Assembly (NCBI GenBank): GCA_035550795.1
Contig: DASZOL010000059.1
Coordinates: forward strand, 1 to 64,000
Direction of reading: 5' to 3'
Length of the DNA stretch: 64,000 bases
DNA from: DASRDR01 sp035550795
GTDB lineage: Bacteria > Methylomirabilota > Methylomirabilia > Rokubacteriales > DASRDR01
Shown here: piece after piece, positions 30,595 through 39,115 of the stretch
How the letters are laid out: every line of letters begins with the position of its first letter
Position numbering within the stretch: the stretch's first letter is position 1
The notes under the pieces: generated by a model
Seen by the model: the letters and a program-made list of their open reading frames with translations, nothing else
Told to the model about the DNA's origin: nothing
The model's database searches: none
Position numbers and translations under genes: made by a program

Positions 30595-32811
30595 ATGTCG
30601 GAGCCCCGCGATCCCACCGGGCCGCCCGACGTCGGGGCGCTGCTCGCCGGCCTCAATCCAGTCCAGCGGGAGGCGGTCCTGCACGTGGACGGCCCCCTGC
30701 TCGTCCTGGCCGGGGCCGGTAGCGGAAAGACGCGCGTCATCGCGCAACGCATTGCGTACCTGGTGGCCTGCGGTGTGGACCCCCGGCAGATCCTGGCGGT
30801 CACGTTCACGAACAAGGCGGCCGGGGAGATGGCGCAACGGGTGGCGGCGATCCTCGCGGCTCGGCCCGGCGCCGGCCGGCCTCCGCTCGTGGCCACCTTC
30901 CATTCCACGTGCGCGCGCGTGCTCCGGGCGGAGATCCACCACCTCAAGTACCCCCGATCGTTCGTGATCTACGACGAGGACGACCGGCTCGCGCTCGTGC
31001 GCGAGTGCTACCGGGAGCTCGGGCTCGACGAGCGGGCCCTCACCCCCGCCGGGGCCATTGCCCGGATCTCGCGCGCGAAGAACCAGCTGCTCGGGCCGGA
31101 GGAGGCCGCGGCGGCGGCGCGGGGCCCGCGCGAGGCCGACGTGGCGCGTCTCTATGCCCACTACGCCGCTCGCCTGCGGGCGCTCGGGGCGCTCGACTTC
31201 GACGACCTCCTGGGCTTGACGGTCGAGCTGTTCGCGCGCCATCCCGACGTCCTGGGCTACTACCGGACGCTCTGGCGGTACGTGCTCGTCGACGAGTACC
31301 AGGACACAAACGCCGCGCAGTACCGCCTCCTGCGGCAGCTGGCGGGCGTCCACCGGAATCTCTGCGTGGTCGGTGACCCGGACCAGTCCATCTACCGGTT
31401 CCGGGGGGCCGACCTCCGCAACATCCTGGATTTCGAGCGTGATTTTCCCGGCTGTCGGGTCGTGCGCCTCGAGCAGAACTACCGCTCGACGGGCCGCATC
31501 CTCGAGATCGCCGCGGCGGTGATCGCGCACAACCAGGCGCGGAAGGACAAGGGCCTCTGGACCGAGAACGCGCGCGGTGAGGTAGCGCGGCTGTTCCGGG
31601 CGCGGGACGAGGGCGAGGAAGCGCTCTGGGTGGCCCGGACCGTGGCCGAGCTCCGCGCCGAGGGCCAGCCGCTCGACGGCGTCGCGGTGCTCTACCGCAC
31701 CAACGCGCAGTCGCGCGTGCTGGAGGACGCCTTCCGGATCGCGGGGCTTCCCTACCACATCGTGGGCAGCGTGCGGTTCTACGAGCGGAAGGAGATCAAG
31801 GACGCCCTCGCGTACCTCCGGCTGGCCACGAACCCCGCCGATGACCTCGCCTTCCGGCGCGCGCTGGGAGCCCCTCCGCGGGGGATCGGGCGCGCCACGC
31901 TGGCGCGCGTGGAGGAGCTCGCGTCACGGGCCGGGACCCCGCTGCTGACGACGGCCTCCCGTGCCGCGGAGGAGCTCGGCGGGCGGGCCGGCCGGGCCCT
32001 CGGGGAGTTTGTGCGCCTGATCGGAGAGTTGACGTCCCGGGCCGTGCCGGGGCCGCTCGGCGAGCGCGTGGCGGCCCTCGTGGACGGCTCCGGGTTACGC
32101 GCCGCTCTTCGCCGAGAGGGTACGGCCGAGGCCGAGAGCCGACTGGAGAACCTGGACGAGCTGGTCGTCGCCGCCGAGGAGTTCGCCGACCGGTCCGAGG
32201 GGGGCGACCTCGGGGCGTTCCTGGACTCCGTTGCGCTGATCGCCGACGTCGACGAGCTCCAGGAGGCGCGCCCCGGCGTGACGCTCATGACGCTCCACTC
32301 GGCGAAGGGACTCGAGTTTCCCACAGTGTTCCTCACCGGGCTCGAAGAGGGGGTGTTCCCGCATGGCCGGGCCCTCGAGGACGAAGAAGGCGTGGAGGAA
32401 GAGCGTCGACTGGCGTACGTGGGGCTCACGCGCGCGAAGGAACGGCTGTTCCTGTCCTACGCCGCGGAACGCCGGCTCGGCGGGTACGCGGGCCTGCGCG
32501 AGCCCTCGCGCTTCCTCCTCGAGATGCCGGCCGAGGCCGTGGTGCCCGTCGGCGGGCGTCGCCCGGATGCGGCGCCCGGTCGGCCGCCGACGTGGCCCGG
32601 GCGCGTGGCCGAGCCGGGCCCGGACCCCGGCCCCGACCCGGCGGACGAGTACCCCCTGCGCGTGGGGGCGCGGGTCCGCCACGCGAGCTGGGGGGACGGC
32701 ATCCTCACCGGGATCCAGAAGGACGGGGAGGACGTCGTCGTCTCCGTGAACTTCGCCTCGGTCGGACGCAAGCGGCTCGTGCTGAAGTACGCTCCGCTCG
32801 AAGAGGTGTAG
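30595..32811 (+). CDS. pcrA: UvrD/PcrA-type ATP-dependent DNA helicase
   Basis: This 738-aa SF1A 3'-5' helicase acts in nucleotide excision repair, replication restart and removal of RecA. Motifs: Q-motif LNPVQREAV, Walker A GAGSGKT, motif Ia FTNKAAGEM, Walker B VDEYQDTN, motif III GDPDQSIYRFRGA, motif IV region EQNYRST, motif V TLHSAKGLEFPTVFL, motif VI RRLAYVGLTRAKE. A Pro/Asp/Gly-rich linker leads to a C-terminal Tudor-like domain (VGARVRHASWGDGILTGI), typical of PcrA for RNA polymerase contact. Confidence 0.95.
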   Translation: MSEPRDPTGPPDVGALLAGLNPVQREAVLHVDGPLLVLAGAGSGKTRVIAQRIAYLVACGVDPRQILAVTFTNKAAGEMAQRVAAILAARPGAGRPPLVATFHSTCARVLRAEIHHLKYPRSFVIYDEDDRLALVRECYRELGLDERALTPAGAIARISRAKNQLLGPEEAAAAARGPREADVARLYAHYAARLRALGALDFDDLLGLTVELFARHPDVLGYYRTLWRYVLVDEYQDTNAAQYRLLRQLAGVHRNLCVVGDPDQSIYRFRGADLRNILDFERDFPGCRVVRLEQNYRSTGRILEIAAAVIAHNQARKDKGLWTENARGEVARLFRARDEGEEALWVARTVAELRAEGQPLDGVAVLYRTNAQSRVLEDAFRIAGLPYHIVGSVRFYERKEIKDALAYLRLATNPADDLAFRRALGAPPRGIGRATLARVEELASRAGTPLLTTASRAAEELGGRAGRALGEFVRLIGELTSRAVPGPLGERVAALVDGSGLRAALRREGTAEAESRLENLDELVVAAEEFADRSEGGDLGAFLDSVALIADVDELQEARPGVTLMTLHSAKGLEFPTVFLTGLEEGVFPHGRALEDEEGVEEERRLAYVGLTRAKERLFLSYAAERRLGGYAGLREPSRFLLEMPAEAVVPVGGRRPDAAPGRPPTWPGRVAEPGPDPGPDPADEYPLRVGARVRHASWGDGILTGIQKDGEDVVVSVNFASVGRKRLVLKYAPLEEV

Positions 32812-32947
32812 ACTCGGGGACGCCCGGGCCGCGGCGCCGCTCTTGCCGGGCGTTCCGGACCGGGGTCGATCCTGCACCCCGGGGCGGCCGCACCGGGCTT
32901 CTCGGCGTCACCCAGCCCGCGGTGCCAGGAGAGCCGCGAGGTCACGC

Positions 32948-33247
32948 ATGAGCGACGTGAAGATCACGCTGGCCGAGGTCGAGCACGTGGCGCGGCTCGC
33001 GCGGCTCGCGCTTGGCGCCGAGGAGAAGGAGCGGCTGCGGAGCCAGCTCGACGAGATCCTCGGCTACGTGGAGCAGCTCCGCCGCGTGGATACGACGGGA
33101 GTCGAGCCGACCGCGCACGTTCTCCCGCTCGTCAACGTCATGCGCGATGACGAGGTCCGGCCCTCCTATCCGCTGGACGCCATGCTGGCAAACGCTCCCG
33201 ATCCGCACGACGAGCAGTTCCGGGTCCCCCGCATCATGGAGGAGTGA
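32948..33247 (+). CDS. gatC: Asp/Glu-tRNA amidotransferase subunit C
   Basis: This 99-aa subunit stabilises GatA in the GatCAB complex. It shows EVEHVARLARLALGAEEKERLRSQLDEILGYVEQL and the C-terminal MRDDEVRPSYPLDAMLANAPDPHDEQFRVPRIME block typical of GatC. It is the first gene of a tight gatC-gatA-gatB operon (3-bp gap, then 4-bp overlap). Confidence 0.96.
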   Translation: MSDVKITLAEVEHVARLARLALGAEEKERLRSQLDEILGYVEQLRRVDTTGVEPTAHVLPLVNVMRDDEVRPSYPLDAMLANAPDPHDEQFRVPRIMEE

Positions 33248-33250
33248 GCC

Positions 33251-34741
33251 GTGACCGACTGGACCCGGCTCACGATCCATGAAACCGTCCAGGCGCTGCG
33301 GGAGGGCCGGATCTCCGCCCGGGCCCTGGTCGAGGCCTACCTCGCGCGCATCGCGCTCCTCAACGACACGCTGGGCGCCTACCTGACGGTGGCGGCCGAG
33401 AGCGCGCGGGCCCAGGCTGAGGCGGTCGACGAGCGGTTCCGGCGAGGCGACCCGGCGCGACCGCTCGACGGCGTGCCGCTCGCGATCAAGGACGTGCTGT
33501 GCACCCGCGGCATCCGCACGACCTGCGGGTCGCGCATTCTCGCCGATTTCGTCCCGCCGTACGACGCCACCGCGATGGTGCGCCTGGTCGGCGCCGGCGC
33601 CATCGTGCTCGGCAAGACCAACTGCGACGAGTTCGCCATGGGCTCGTCGACGGAGAATTCCGGCTTCCACGTGACCCGGAATCCATGGGGGCTCGACCGG
33701 GTTCCCGGCGGGTCCTCCGGCGGCTCTGCGGCGGCGGTGGCGGCCGACCTGGCTGCCGGCGGCCTCGGCACCGACACCGGCGGCTCCGTGCGCCAGCCCG
33801 CCGCCCTGTGCGGCGTGGTGGGACTCAAGCCGACCTACGGGCGCGTCTCGCGCTACGGCTTGATCGCGTTCGCCTCGTCTCTCGACCAGATCGGCCCGCT
33901 CGCCAAGGATGTCCGGGACGCCGCCCTGCTCCTCGAGACCATCGCCGGGCCAGACCCCCTGGACTCGACGGCGGCGGGCGAGCCGGTGCCCGACTGCCAG
34001 GCGGCGTTCGGACGTGGCGTCCAGGGCCTGACCCTCGGCATTCCGGACGAGTACTTCGTTGCCGGGCTCGACCCCGAGGTCGAGCACGCGGTCCGCGACG
34101 CGATCAGCATGCTGGAGCGCTGCGGCGCCCGGACTCGCCGCGTCTCGCTGCCGCACACCGACGCCGGGGTCGCGACCTACTACATCGTCGCCCCTGCGGA
34201 GGCGTCCTCGAACCTGGCGCGTTACGACGGCGTCAAGTACGGGCTCCGGGCGGCCGACGGGCGCGATCTCGTCACCATGACCGCAAGCACACGCGCGGCG
34301 GGCTTCGGCCCGGAGGTGAGGCGCCGGATCATGCTGGGCGCCTACGTGCTTTCCGCCGGGTACTACGAGGCCTACTACGCCCAGGCCCAGCGCGTCCGCA
34401 CGCTCATTCGCCGCGACTTCGAGCGCGCCTTCGCCGAGGTCGATGCGATCGTCTCCCCGACGGCGCCGACGCCCGCCTTCAAGATCGGCGAGAAGACCGA
34501 TGATCCGATCGCGATGTATCTGAACGACGTGTTCACGATCCCGGCGCCGCTGGCGGGCGTGCCGGCCATCTCGGTGCCCTGCGGGTTCTCGCTGAGCGGA
34601 CTCCCGATCGGGCTCCAGGTCATCGGGAGGCCTTTCGACGAGGCGACGCTCTTCCGCGTGGCGGGCGCCTACGAGACTGCCCGCGGCGCGCCGCGGCGCC
34701 GCCCGGAAATCGCCACGACGCCCGGAGCGCACGCCACGTGA
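33251..34741 (+). CDS. gatA: Asp/Glu-tRNA amidotransferase subunit A
   Basis: This 496-aa amidase-signature protein hydrolyses glutamine to supply ammonia for converting misacylated Glu-tRNA(Gln) or Asp-tRNA(Asn). The catalytic Ser-cisSer-Lys triad lies in AIKDVLCTRG and the signature PGGSSGGSAAAVAADL...GTDTGGSVRQPAALCG. GatCAB implies that this organism forms Gln-tRNA and/or Asn-tRNA indirectly. GTG start; its stop overlaps the gatB GTG. Confidence 0.97.
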   Translation: MTDWTRLTIHETVQALREGRISARALVEAYLARIALLNDTLGAYLTVAAESARAQAEAVDERFRRGDPARPLDGVPLAIKDVLCTRGIRTTCGSRILADFVPPYDATAMVRLVGAGAIVLGKTNCDEFAMGSSTENSGFHVTRNPWGLDRVPGGSSGGSAAAVAADLAAGGLGTDTGGSVRQPAALCGVVGLKPTYGRVSRYGLIAFASSLDQIGPLAKDVRDAALLLETIAGPDPLDSTAAGEPVPDCQAAFGRGVQGLTLGIPDEYFVAGLDPEVEHAVRDAISMLERCGARTRRVSLPHTDAGVATYYIVAPAEASSNLARYDGVKYGLRAADGRDLVTMTASTRAAGFGPEVRRRIMLGAYVLSAGYYEAYYAQAQRVRTLIRRDFERAFAEVDAIVSPTAPTPAFKIGEKTDDPIAMYLNDVFTIPAPLAGVPAISVPCGFSLSGLPIGLQVIGRPFDEATLFRVAGAYETARGAPRRRPEIATTPGAHAT

Positions 34742-36189
34742 GCGCGCCCTGGGAGACCGTCATCGGCCTCGAGGTTCACGCGCAGCTGCTGACGCGCTCG
34801 AAGATGTTCTGCGGCTGCGCGACGGCGTTCGGCGCACCGCCGAACCACCAGACCTGCCCGGTCTGCCAGGGGATGCCGGGCATCCTGCCGGTCATCAACC
34901 GGCGGGCCGTCGAGTTCGGGATCCGCACGGCCCGGGCGCTCCATTGCCGGATCAACGCGGAGTGCCGGTTCGCCCGCAAGCACTACTTCTATCCCGACAT
35001 GCCGAAGAACTACCAGATCAGCCAGTACGAGGCGCCGCTCGCCGAGGACGGCCGGCTGGAGATCGAAGCCGACGGTGTCGCGCGCCGGATCGGGATCGAG
35101 CGCCTCCACCTGGAGGAGGACGTCGGCAAGCTCACGCACGAGGGTGGAGTGTTCGAGTCGGCGAGCGCGAGCCTGGTCGACTTCAACCGGGCCGGCGTCC
35201 CACTCATGGAGATCGTCTCCCGGCCGGACCTCCGCTCTCCGCTGGAGGCCGCCGAGTACCTGCGAAGCCTCCGGACGATCCTCCGGTACCTCGGCGTGTG
35301 CGACGGGAACATGGAGGCGGGCTCGCTCCGGTGCGACGCGAACGTGTCGGTCCGGCGGGCCGGCGCGACTGAGCTCGGCACGAAGGTCGAGATCAAGAAC
35401 ATGAACTCCTTCCGGCACGTGCGGGATGCCCTCGACCACGAGGCGGCACGCCAGGTCCGCGCGCTCGACCGGGGCGAGCGGGTCGCTCAGGAGACGCGCC
35501 TCTGGAACCCGGAGCGGAGCATCACCGTGCCCATGCGCTCGAAGGAGTTCGCCCACGACTACCGGTACTTCCCGGACCCCGACCTGGTTCCCGTGCAGCC
35601 CGATCCGGCCTGGGTCGCCGCGATCGAGCGGGAGCTGCCCGAACTCGCGCGCGCGCGCCGCCAGCGCTTCGTCGAGGAGTACGGCCTCCCGTCCTACGAC
35701 GCGGACCTTCTGACGGGCGACCGCGCCCTCGCCGACTACTTCGAAGAAGCCGTGCGGGTCCACCCCAACTCGAAGGCCCTCGCGAACTGGATCGGCTCTG
35801 AGCTTCTGCGCGAGCTCAAGGGGGATCCCGCCGCTGTCACGGGCTCGCCCGTCCGCCCCGCGGCGCTGGCGCGCCTGGTCGCCTTGGTCGACGAGGGGAC
35901 CATCAGCGGGAAGATGGCTAAGGAGCTCTTCGAGCGGATGGCCCGCACCGGGGAGGACCCCGACGCAATCGTCCGCCGGGAGGGTCTGCGGCAGGTCGCC
36001 GACGAGGTCGCGATCGGCCGGGTGATCGACGAGGTCGTGGCCGCTCACCCGAGCGTGGTGGCGGACTACCGCCGGGGCAAGAAGCAAGCGGCCGGATTCC
36101 TCGTCGGACAGATCATGAAGGCCACCCAGGGAAAGGCTAACCCCCAGGTCGTCAACCGGCTTCTCGCCGGGCGCCTCGCCGCCGGCTGA
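34738..36189 (+). CDS. gatB: Asp/Glu-tRNA amidotransferase subunit B
   Basis: This 483-aa subunit binds the misacylated tRNA and performs the kinase and transamidation steps. It begins WETVIGLEVHAQLLTRSKMFC, has zinc-type cysteines (CGCATAF...CPVCQGMPG), the GLDVGKL-like motif EEDVGKLTHE, and the C-terminal YqeY-like tail domain ending GKANPQVVNRLLAGRL. A small GC-rich hairpin (GCCCCGC/GCGGGGC, 36190-36206) follows the stop. Confidence 0.97.
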   Translation: MSAPWETVIGLEVHAQLLTRSKMFCGCATAFGAPPNHQTCPVCQGMPGILPVINRRAVEFGIRTARALHCRINAECRFARKHYFYPDMPKNYQISQYEAPLAEDGRLEIEADGVARRIGIERLHLEEDVGKLTHEGGVFESASASLVDFNRAGVPLMEIVSRPDLRSPLEAAEYLRSLRTILRYLGVCDGNMEAGSLRCDANVSVRRAGATELGTKVEIKNMNSFRHVRDALDHEAARQVRALDRGERVAQETRLWNPERSITVPMRSKEFAHDYRYFPDPDLVPVQPDPAWVAAIERELPELARARRQRFVEEYGLPSYDADLLTGDRALADYFEEAVRVHPNSKALANWIGSELLRELKGDPAAVTGSPVRPAALARLVALVDEGTISGKMAKELFERMARTGEDPDAIVRREGLRQVADEVAIGRVIDEVVAAHPSVVADYRRGKKQAAGFLVGQIMKATQGKANPQVVNRLLAGRLAAG

Positions 36190-36258
36190 GCCCCGCGGCG
36201 CGGGGCCGTGGCCGGGGTGGCTGACAGAAAAGCCGGCGGGCCTCCGGAACCCCGTTTC

Positions 36259-36264
36259 TATAAT
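36259..36264 (+). promoter_or_regulatory. Perfect -10 element (TATAAT) before ftsE
   Basis: TATAAT stands out in very GC-rich surroundings, 12 bases before the ftsE ATG. The start predicted near 36271 would leave only about six untranslated nucleotides. No clear -35 was found. Confidence 0.55.
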
Positions 36265-36276
36265 GATGGTGGCCCC

Positions 36277-36957
36277 ATGCTCGAGCTCCGTGGCGTCTCC
36301 AAGGTCTATCGGCGCGCGGCGGGCGGGCGCGTCGAGGCGCTGGCAGACCTCTCCTTCGAGGTCAAGCCGACCGAACTCGCCGTCCTGGTGGGTCCGGGCG
36401 GCGCCGGCAAGTCGACCCTGCTCCGGCTGATCACCGGTGAGGAGCGTCCGACGCGAGGCGTCGTGCTGGTGGCCGGCACCGACGTCGGCGCACTCGGGGC
36501 GCGTGGCCTCGCGCGCCTGCGGCGGAGCCTCGGGGTCGTGAGCCCGGGCGGGCGCCTGCTCGCGGACCGCACGGCGCTCGGCAACCTGACGTTTGTGCTC
36601 CGGGCGCTCGGCACAGGTTCGAGCGAGGCTCGCGAGCGCGCCCTCGCGGCGTTGACCGAGGTTGGGCTCGGCGCCGCCCGGAGCGCGCTGCCCCACGAGC
36701 TCGCGGCGGGCGAGTGCCACCGCGTGATGCTCGCGCGCGCCCTGGCGACGCGCCCGAGGCTGCTCTTGGCGGACGAGCCCACGGCGATACTCGACGCCGC
36801 GGCGGCCGCGATGGTGGTCACCGTCCTCCGAGGCCTGTCCCTCAGGGGGACCACCTGCCTCGTCGCCACCCGGGCGGTCGAGGTCGCGCGCGCGCTCGAG
36901 GGACGAACTCTCGAGCTCACGGCCGGGCGGCTCCGGCCTGAGGGCGGCCCTGTCTAG
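36277..36957 (+). CDS. ftsE: FtsE-like cell-division ABC ATPase with degenerate catalytic motifs
   Basis: This 226-aa protein pairs with FtsX to control peptidoglycan hydrolases at the septum. FtsE features: LELRGVSKVYRRAAGGRVEALADLSF, Walker A GPGGAGKST (K45), the segment GRLLADRTALGNLTFVLRALG, and Walker B LLLADEPT (D166, E167). Three usually invariant elements are altered. The Q-loop Gln is replaced (VVSPGG instead of VxFQ, S89). The signature LSGGEQQ reads LAAGECH (142-148). The H-loop His is Arg (VATRAVEV, R199). Nucleotide binding is expected but hydrolysis may be impaired. ATG 36277 gives the family N-terminus; the open frame reaching 36208 is not needed. Confidence 0.85.
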   Translation: MLELRGVSKVYRRAAGGRVEALADLSFEVKPTELAVLVGPGGAGKSTLLRLITGEERPTRGVVLVAGTDVGALGARGLARLRRSLGVVSPGGRLLADRTALGNLTFVLRALGTGSSEARERALAALTEVGLGAARSALPHELAAGECHRVMLARALATRPRLLLADEPTAILDAAAAAMVVTVLRGLSLRGTTCLVATRAVEVARALEGRTLELTAGRLRPEGGPV

Positions 36958-37009
36958 CTTTCTCGCTGGCGCGACGCTCCGTAGCTGCCGGCGGGGCGGC
37001 TCCGCCGCC

Positions 37010-37825
37010 GTGGCGACGGCGGGGGTCGCGGCGCTCGCCGTGCTCGTGGCGGGGGGGACGCTCGCGGGCGATCTCGCGCTGGGCCTGTCCGAGGCCGCGT
37101 GGCGGGCCGAGCTCCGGGTCGTGGCTCGCCTGCGGGACGCCGGTCCCCGGCCGGAGGACCCGGACGGGATCGTGGCGCGAGCCCGGGCCCTCCCCGGGGT
37201 CGCGGAGGTGCGGTACGTCGGCCCCGCGCTGGCCCTTGCGGAGCTCCAGCGGCTTCTCGGCGCGCGGGCCGCCGGTCTCGATCGCCTCCCCTCGAATCCA
37301 CTGCCGCCTCGGATCGAGGTGACTCCGGCGGCGACGATGGGCGCGGCGGACCTCGAGGCGCTCGTCGCGGCGCTGGACCGTTTGCCCGGCGTGATCGACG
37401 TGCAAGCCGCCCATGGCTGGGTCGAGCCGCTCGAGCGGCTCAGGCGAGGGCTGCGTCTCGGAGGGCTGACGCTGGCCGCGGCCCTGGGCCTCGTGGCTCT
37501 GGCGGCGGCCGCGGGAGCCACCGCGGCCGCGCGACGGGCCGGCCGCGACGAGGCGAGCATCCTGCGGCTTGCCGGCGTGTCGGAGCTCCGCCTGACCGCG
37601 CCGCTCGTGCTTCCATCCCTGGGCCTGGCAATGCTGGGGTCCTTGCTGGGCCTCGCGCTGCTGCTGCTGGCCTCCGAGCCGGGCGCCCCCTGGGCCGGGA
37701 GCTGGCTCCGGGCGGTGCTCGGGCTGGACCCCCTGCCGCTCCTCCCGTCGTCCTGGCTGGCGGGGTTGGCCGGAGCAGGCGCCGCGCTGGGACTGGTCGG
37801 CGCCCTGGCGGCCGGCCGTTCCTGA
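37010..37825 (+). CDS. ftsX: FtsX-like cell-division permease
   Basis: This 271-aa protein is a four-span membrane partner of FtsE. It has an N-terminal helix, a periplasmic loop with the FtsX pattern (ELRVVARLRDAG...PGVAEVRYVGPALALAELQRLLG...NPLPPRIEV), then three C-terminal helices with RRAGRDEASILRLAGVSE between them. The homologous frame continues upstream to about 36950 (SFLAGATLRSCRRGGSAAVA, matching the usual cytoplasmic N-terminus), but no ATG/GTG/TTG occurs there. A CTG at 36938 or 36950 may be the true start. GTG 37010 is reported as the conservative choice. It is encoded between ftsE and envC. Confidence 0.8.
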   Translation: MATAGVAALAVLVAGGTLAGDLALGLSEAAWRAELRVVARLRDAGPRPEDPDGIVARARALPGVAEVRYVGPALALAELQRLLGARAAGLDRLPSNPLPPRIEVTPAATMGAADLEALVAALDRLPGVIDVQAAHGWVEPLERLRRGLRLGGLTLAAALGLVALAAAAGATAAARRAGRDEASILRLAGVSELRLTAPLVLPSLGLAMLGSLLGLALLLLASEPGAPWAGSWLRAVLGLDPLPLLPSSWLAGLAGAGAALGLVGALAAGRS

Positions 37826-37835
37826 GCGCCGGGGT

Positions 37836-39062
37836 GTGAGGCGCTCTGGCCGACCGCTGCGCCGCCTCCTGCTCGGCCTGATCGTCCTGACCGCCGGCTT
37901 CGCCGGCGCGAATGCCGGCGCCGGCCCGCCACCGACCGGTCGCCAGAATCTCAAGGCCAAGCAGGACGCCCTGGGCGAGGTGCGACGCCAGCTCGACGAG
38001 GCGCGCGAACGGGCCTCGGCGGCGCGGCAGCGCGAGACGTCGCTCCTCGCGGAGCTCGAAGGGATCGACCGCACCCTGGCCCAGAAGCGCGGGGCGCTCC
38101 AGCAGCTCGATCGCCGGATCGCCCAGGTCGAGGCGGAGCTCGATTCCCTCGAGGGCCGCCGCGATCGCGTGGCCGAGGATCTCGTGACCCAGCAGGCGGC
38201 GCTCTCAGCGCGACTCGAGACCCTCGCCCGGATGGCGGCAGCGCCGCCGCCGCCGCCGTGGGCCGTCGGGCCCGCCACGCTGGCGCGACAGCGAGCGGTC
38301 GTCGACCTCGCCGGCATTGCCCGGGACGACCTCGCCCGCCTCGCGCGGTACGACGAGACCGCGGACCGCCTGGCCGCGCGCCAGGAGGCCACGGCCCGCG
38401 CGCGCCGAGAGCTCGTCGAGCTCCGGGACGCCGTGGCGGGGGAGCGTGCCCAGGTCGCGGCGCAGGCAGCACGGCGGCGCGTGTTGCTCCAGACCGTGCG
38501 CGGGGACCGCGCCACCCAGGAGCGCCTGGCGGACGAGCTGACCGAGGCCGCGCGCCGGCTGGAGACGCTGGTTCGAAGCCTGGCCCGCCGCGCCCCCGCG
38601 AGGCGGGCCGTCGCCCGGGCGACGCCGGCGCCGGCCCCCGGGCCCGCGGCCGGCTTCGGGCGCGACCGGGGCCAGCTTCCCTGGCCGACCGAAGGCCGCG
38701 TCGTGACGGAGTACGGCCGAGAGACCCACCCCCGCTTCGGGACCGAGACCGTCCGCACGGGGATCGACATCGAAGCGCCGGAGGGAACACCGATCCGGGC
38801 GGTGGCGGCCGGCACCGTGGCGTATCGCGGCTGGCTGAAGGGTTATGGTAACCTCTTAGTCCTGGACCACGGGGACGGTTACTACACGCTGTACGCCCAC
38901 GCCTCGCAGATCCTGGTCGACGAGGGAGACCAGGTGAAGGCCGGCGCGGTGGTCGGCCGAGTCGGTGAGACCGGATCGGTCGACGGGCCGCGACTGCACT
39001 TCGAGGTTCGCTACCAGAGCCGGGCAGAGGACCCCCAGCTCTGGCTCCGGCGCCGGCCCTGA
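37836..39062 (+). CDS. envC: EnvC-type murein hydrolase activator (degenerate M23/LytM)
   Basis: This 408-aa protein has a signal peptide (about 1-28), a long coiled-coil region (about 38-245, with KQDALGEVRRQLDEARERA), an Ala/Pro linker and a C-terminal LytM domain. In active M23 enzymes zinc is bound by HxxxD and HxH. Here the first His is Arg307 (RTGID, D311 kept) and the HxH motif is R386-L-H388. It is therefore predicted to be inactive as a protease and to work as an activator of amidases under FtsEX control, as EnvC does in E. coli. GTG 37836 lies 10 bp after ftsX. Confidence 0.9.
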   Translation: MRRSGRPLRRLLLGLIVLTAGFAGANAGAGPPPTGRQNLKAKQDALGEVRRQLDEARERASAARQRETSLLAELEGIDRTLAQKRGALQQLDRRIAQVEAELDSLEGRRDRVAEDLVTQQAALSARLETLARMAAAPPPPPWAVGPATLARQRAVVDLAGIARDDLARLARYDETADRLAARQEATARARRELVELRDAVAGERAQVAAQAARRRVLLQTVRGDRATQERLADELTEAARRLETLVRSLARRAPARRAVARATPAPAPGPAAGFGRDRGQLPWPTEGRVVTEYGRETHPRFGTETVRTGIDIEAPEGTPIRAVAAGTVAYRGWLKGYGNLLVLDHGDGYYTLYAHASQILVDEGDQVKAGAVVGRVGETGSVDGPRLHFEVRYQSRAEDPQLWLRRRP

Positions 39063-39115
39063 TCGGCCCGGATCGGCGCGCGGGCGCCCCAGTCGTCATG
39101 GAGAAGGAGTCGGTC

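Noticed and set aside
34669..37932. Minus-strand open frame of 1087 codons across gatB, ftsE and ftsX
   Set aside because: It covers several well-supported plus-strand genes and has Arg/Ala/Ser-rich composition with no recognisable motif.
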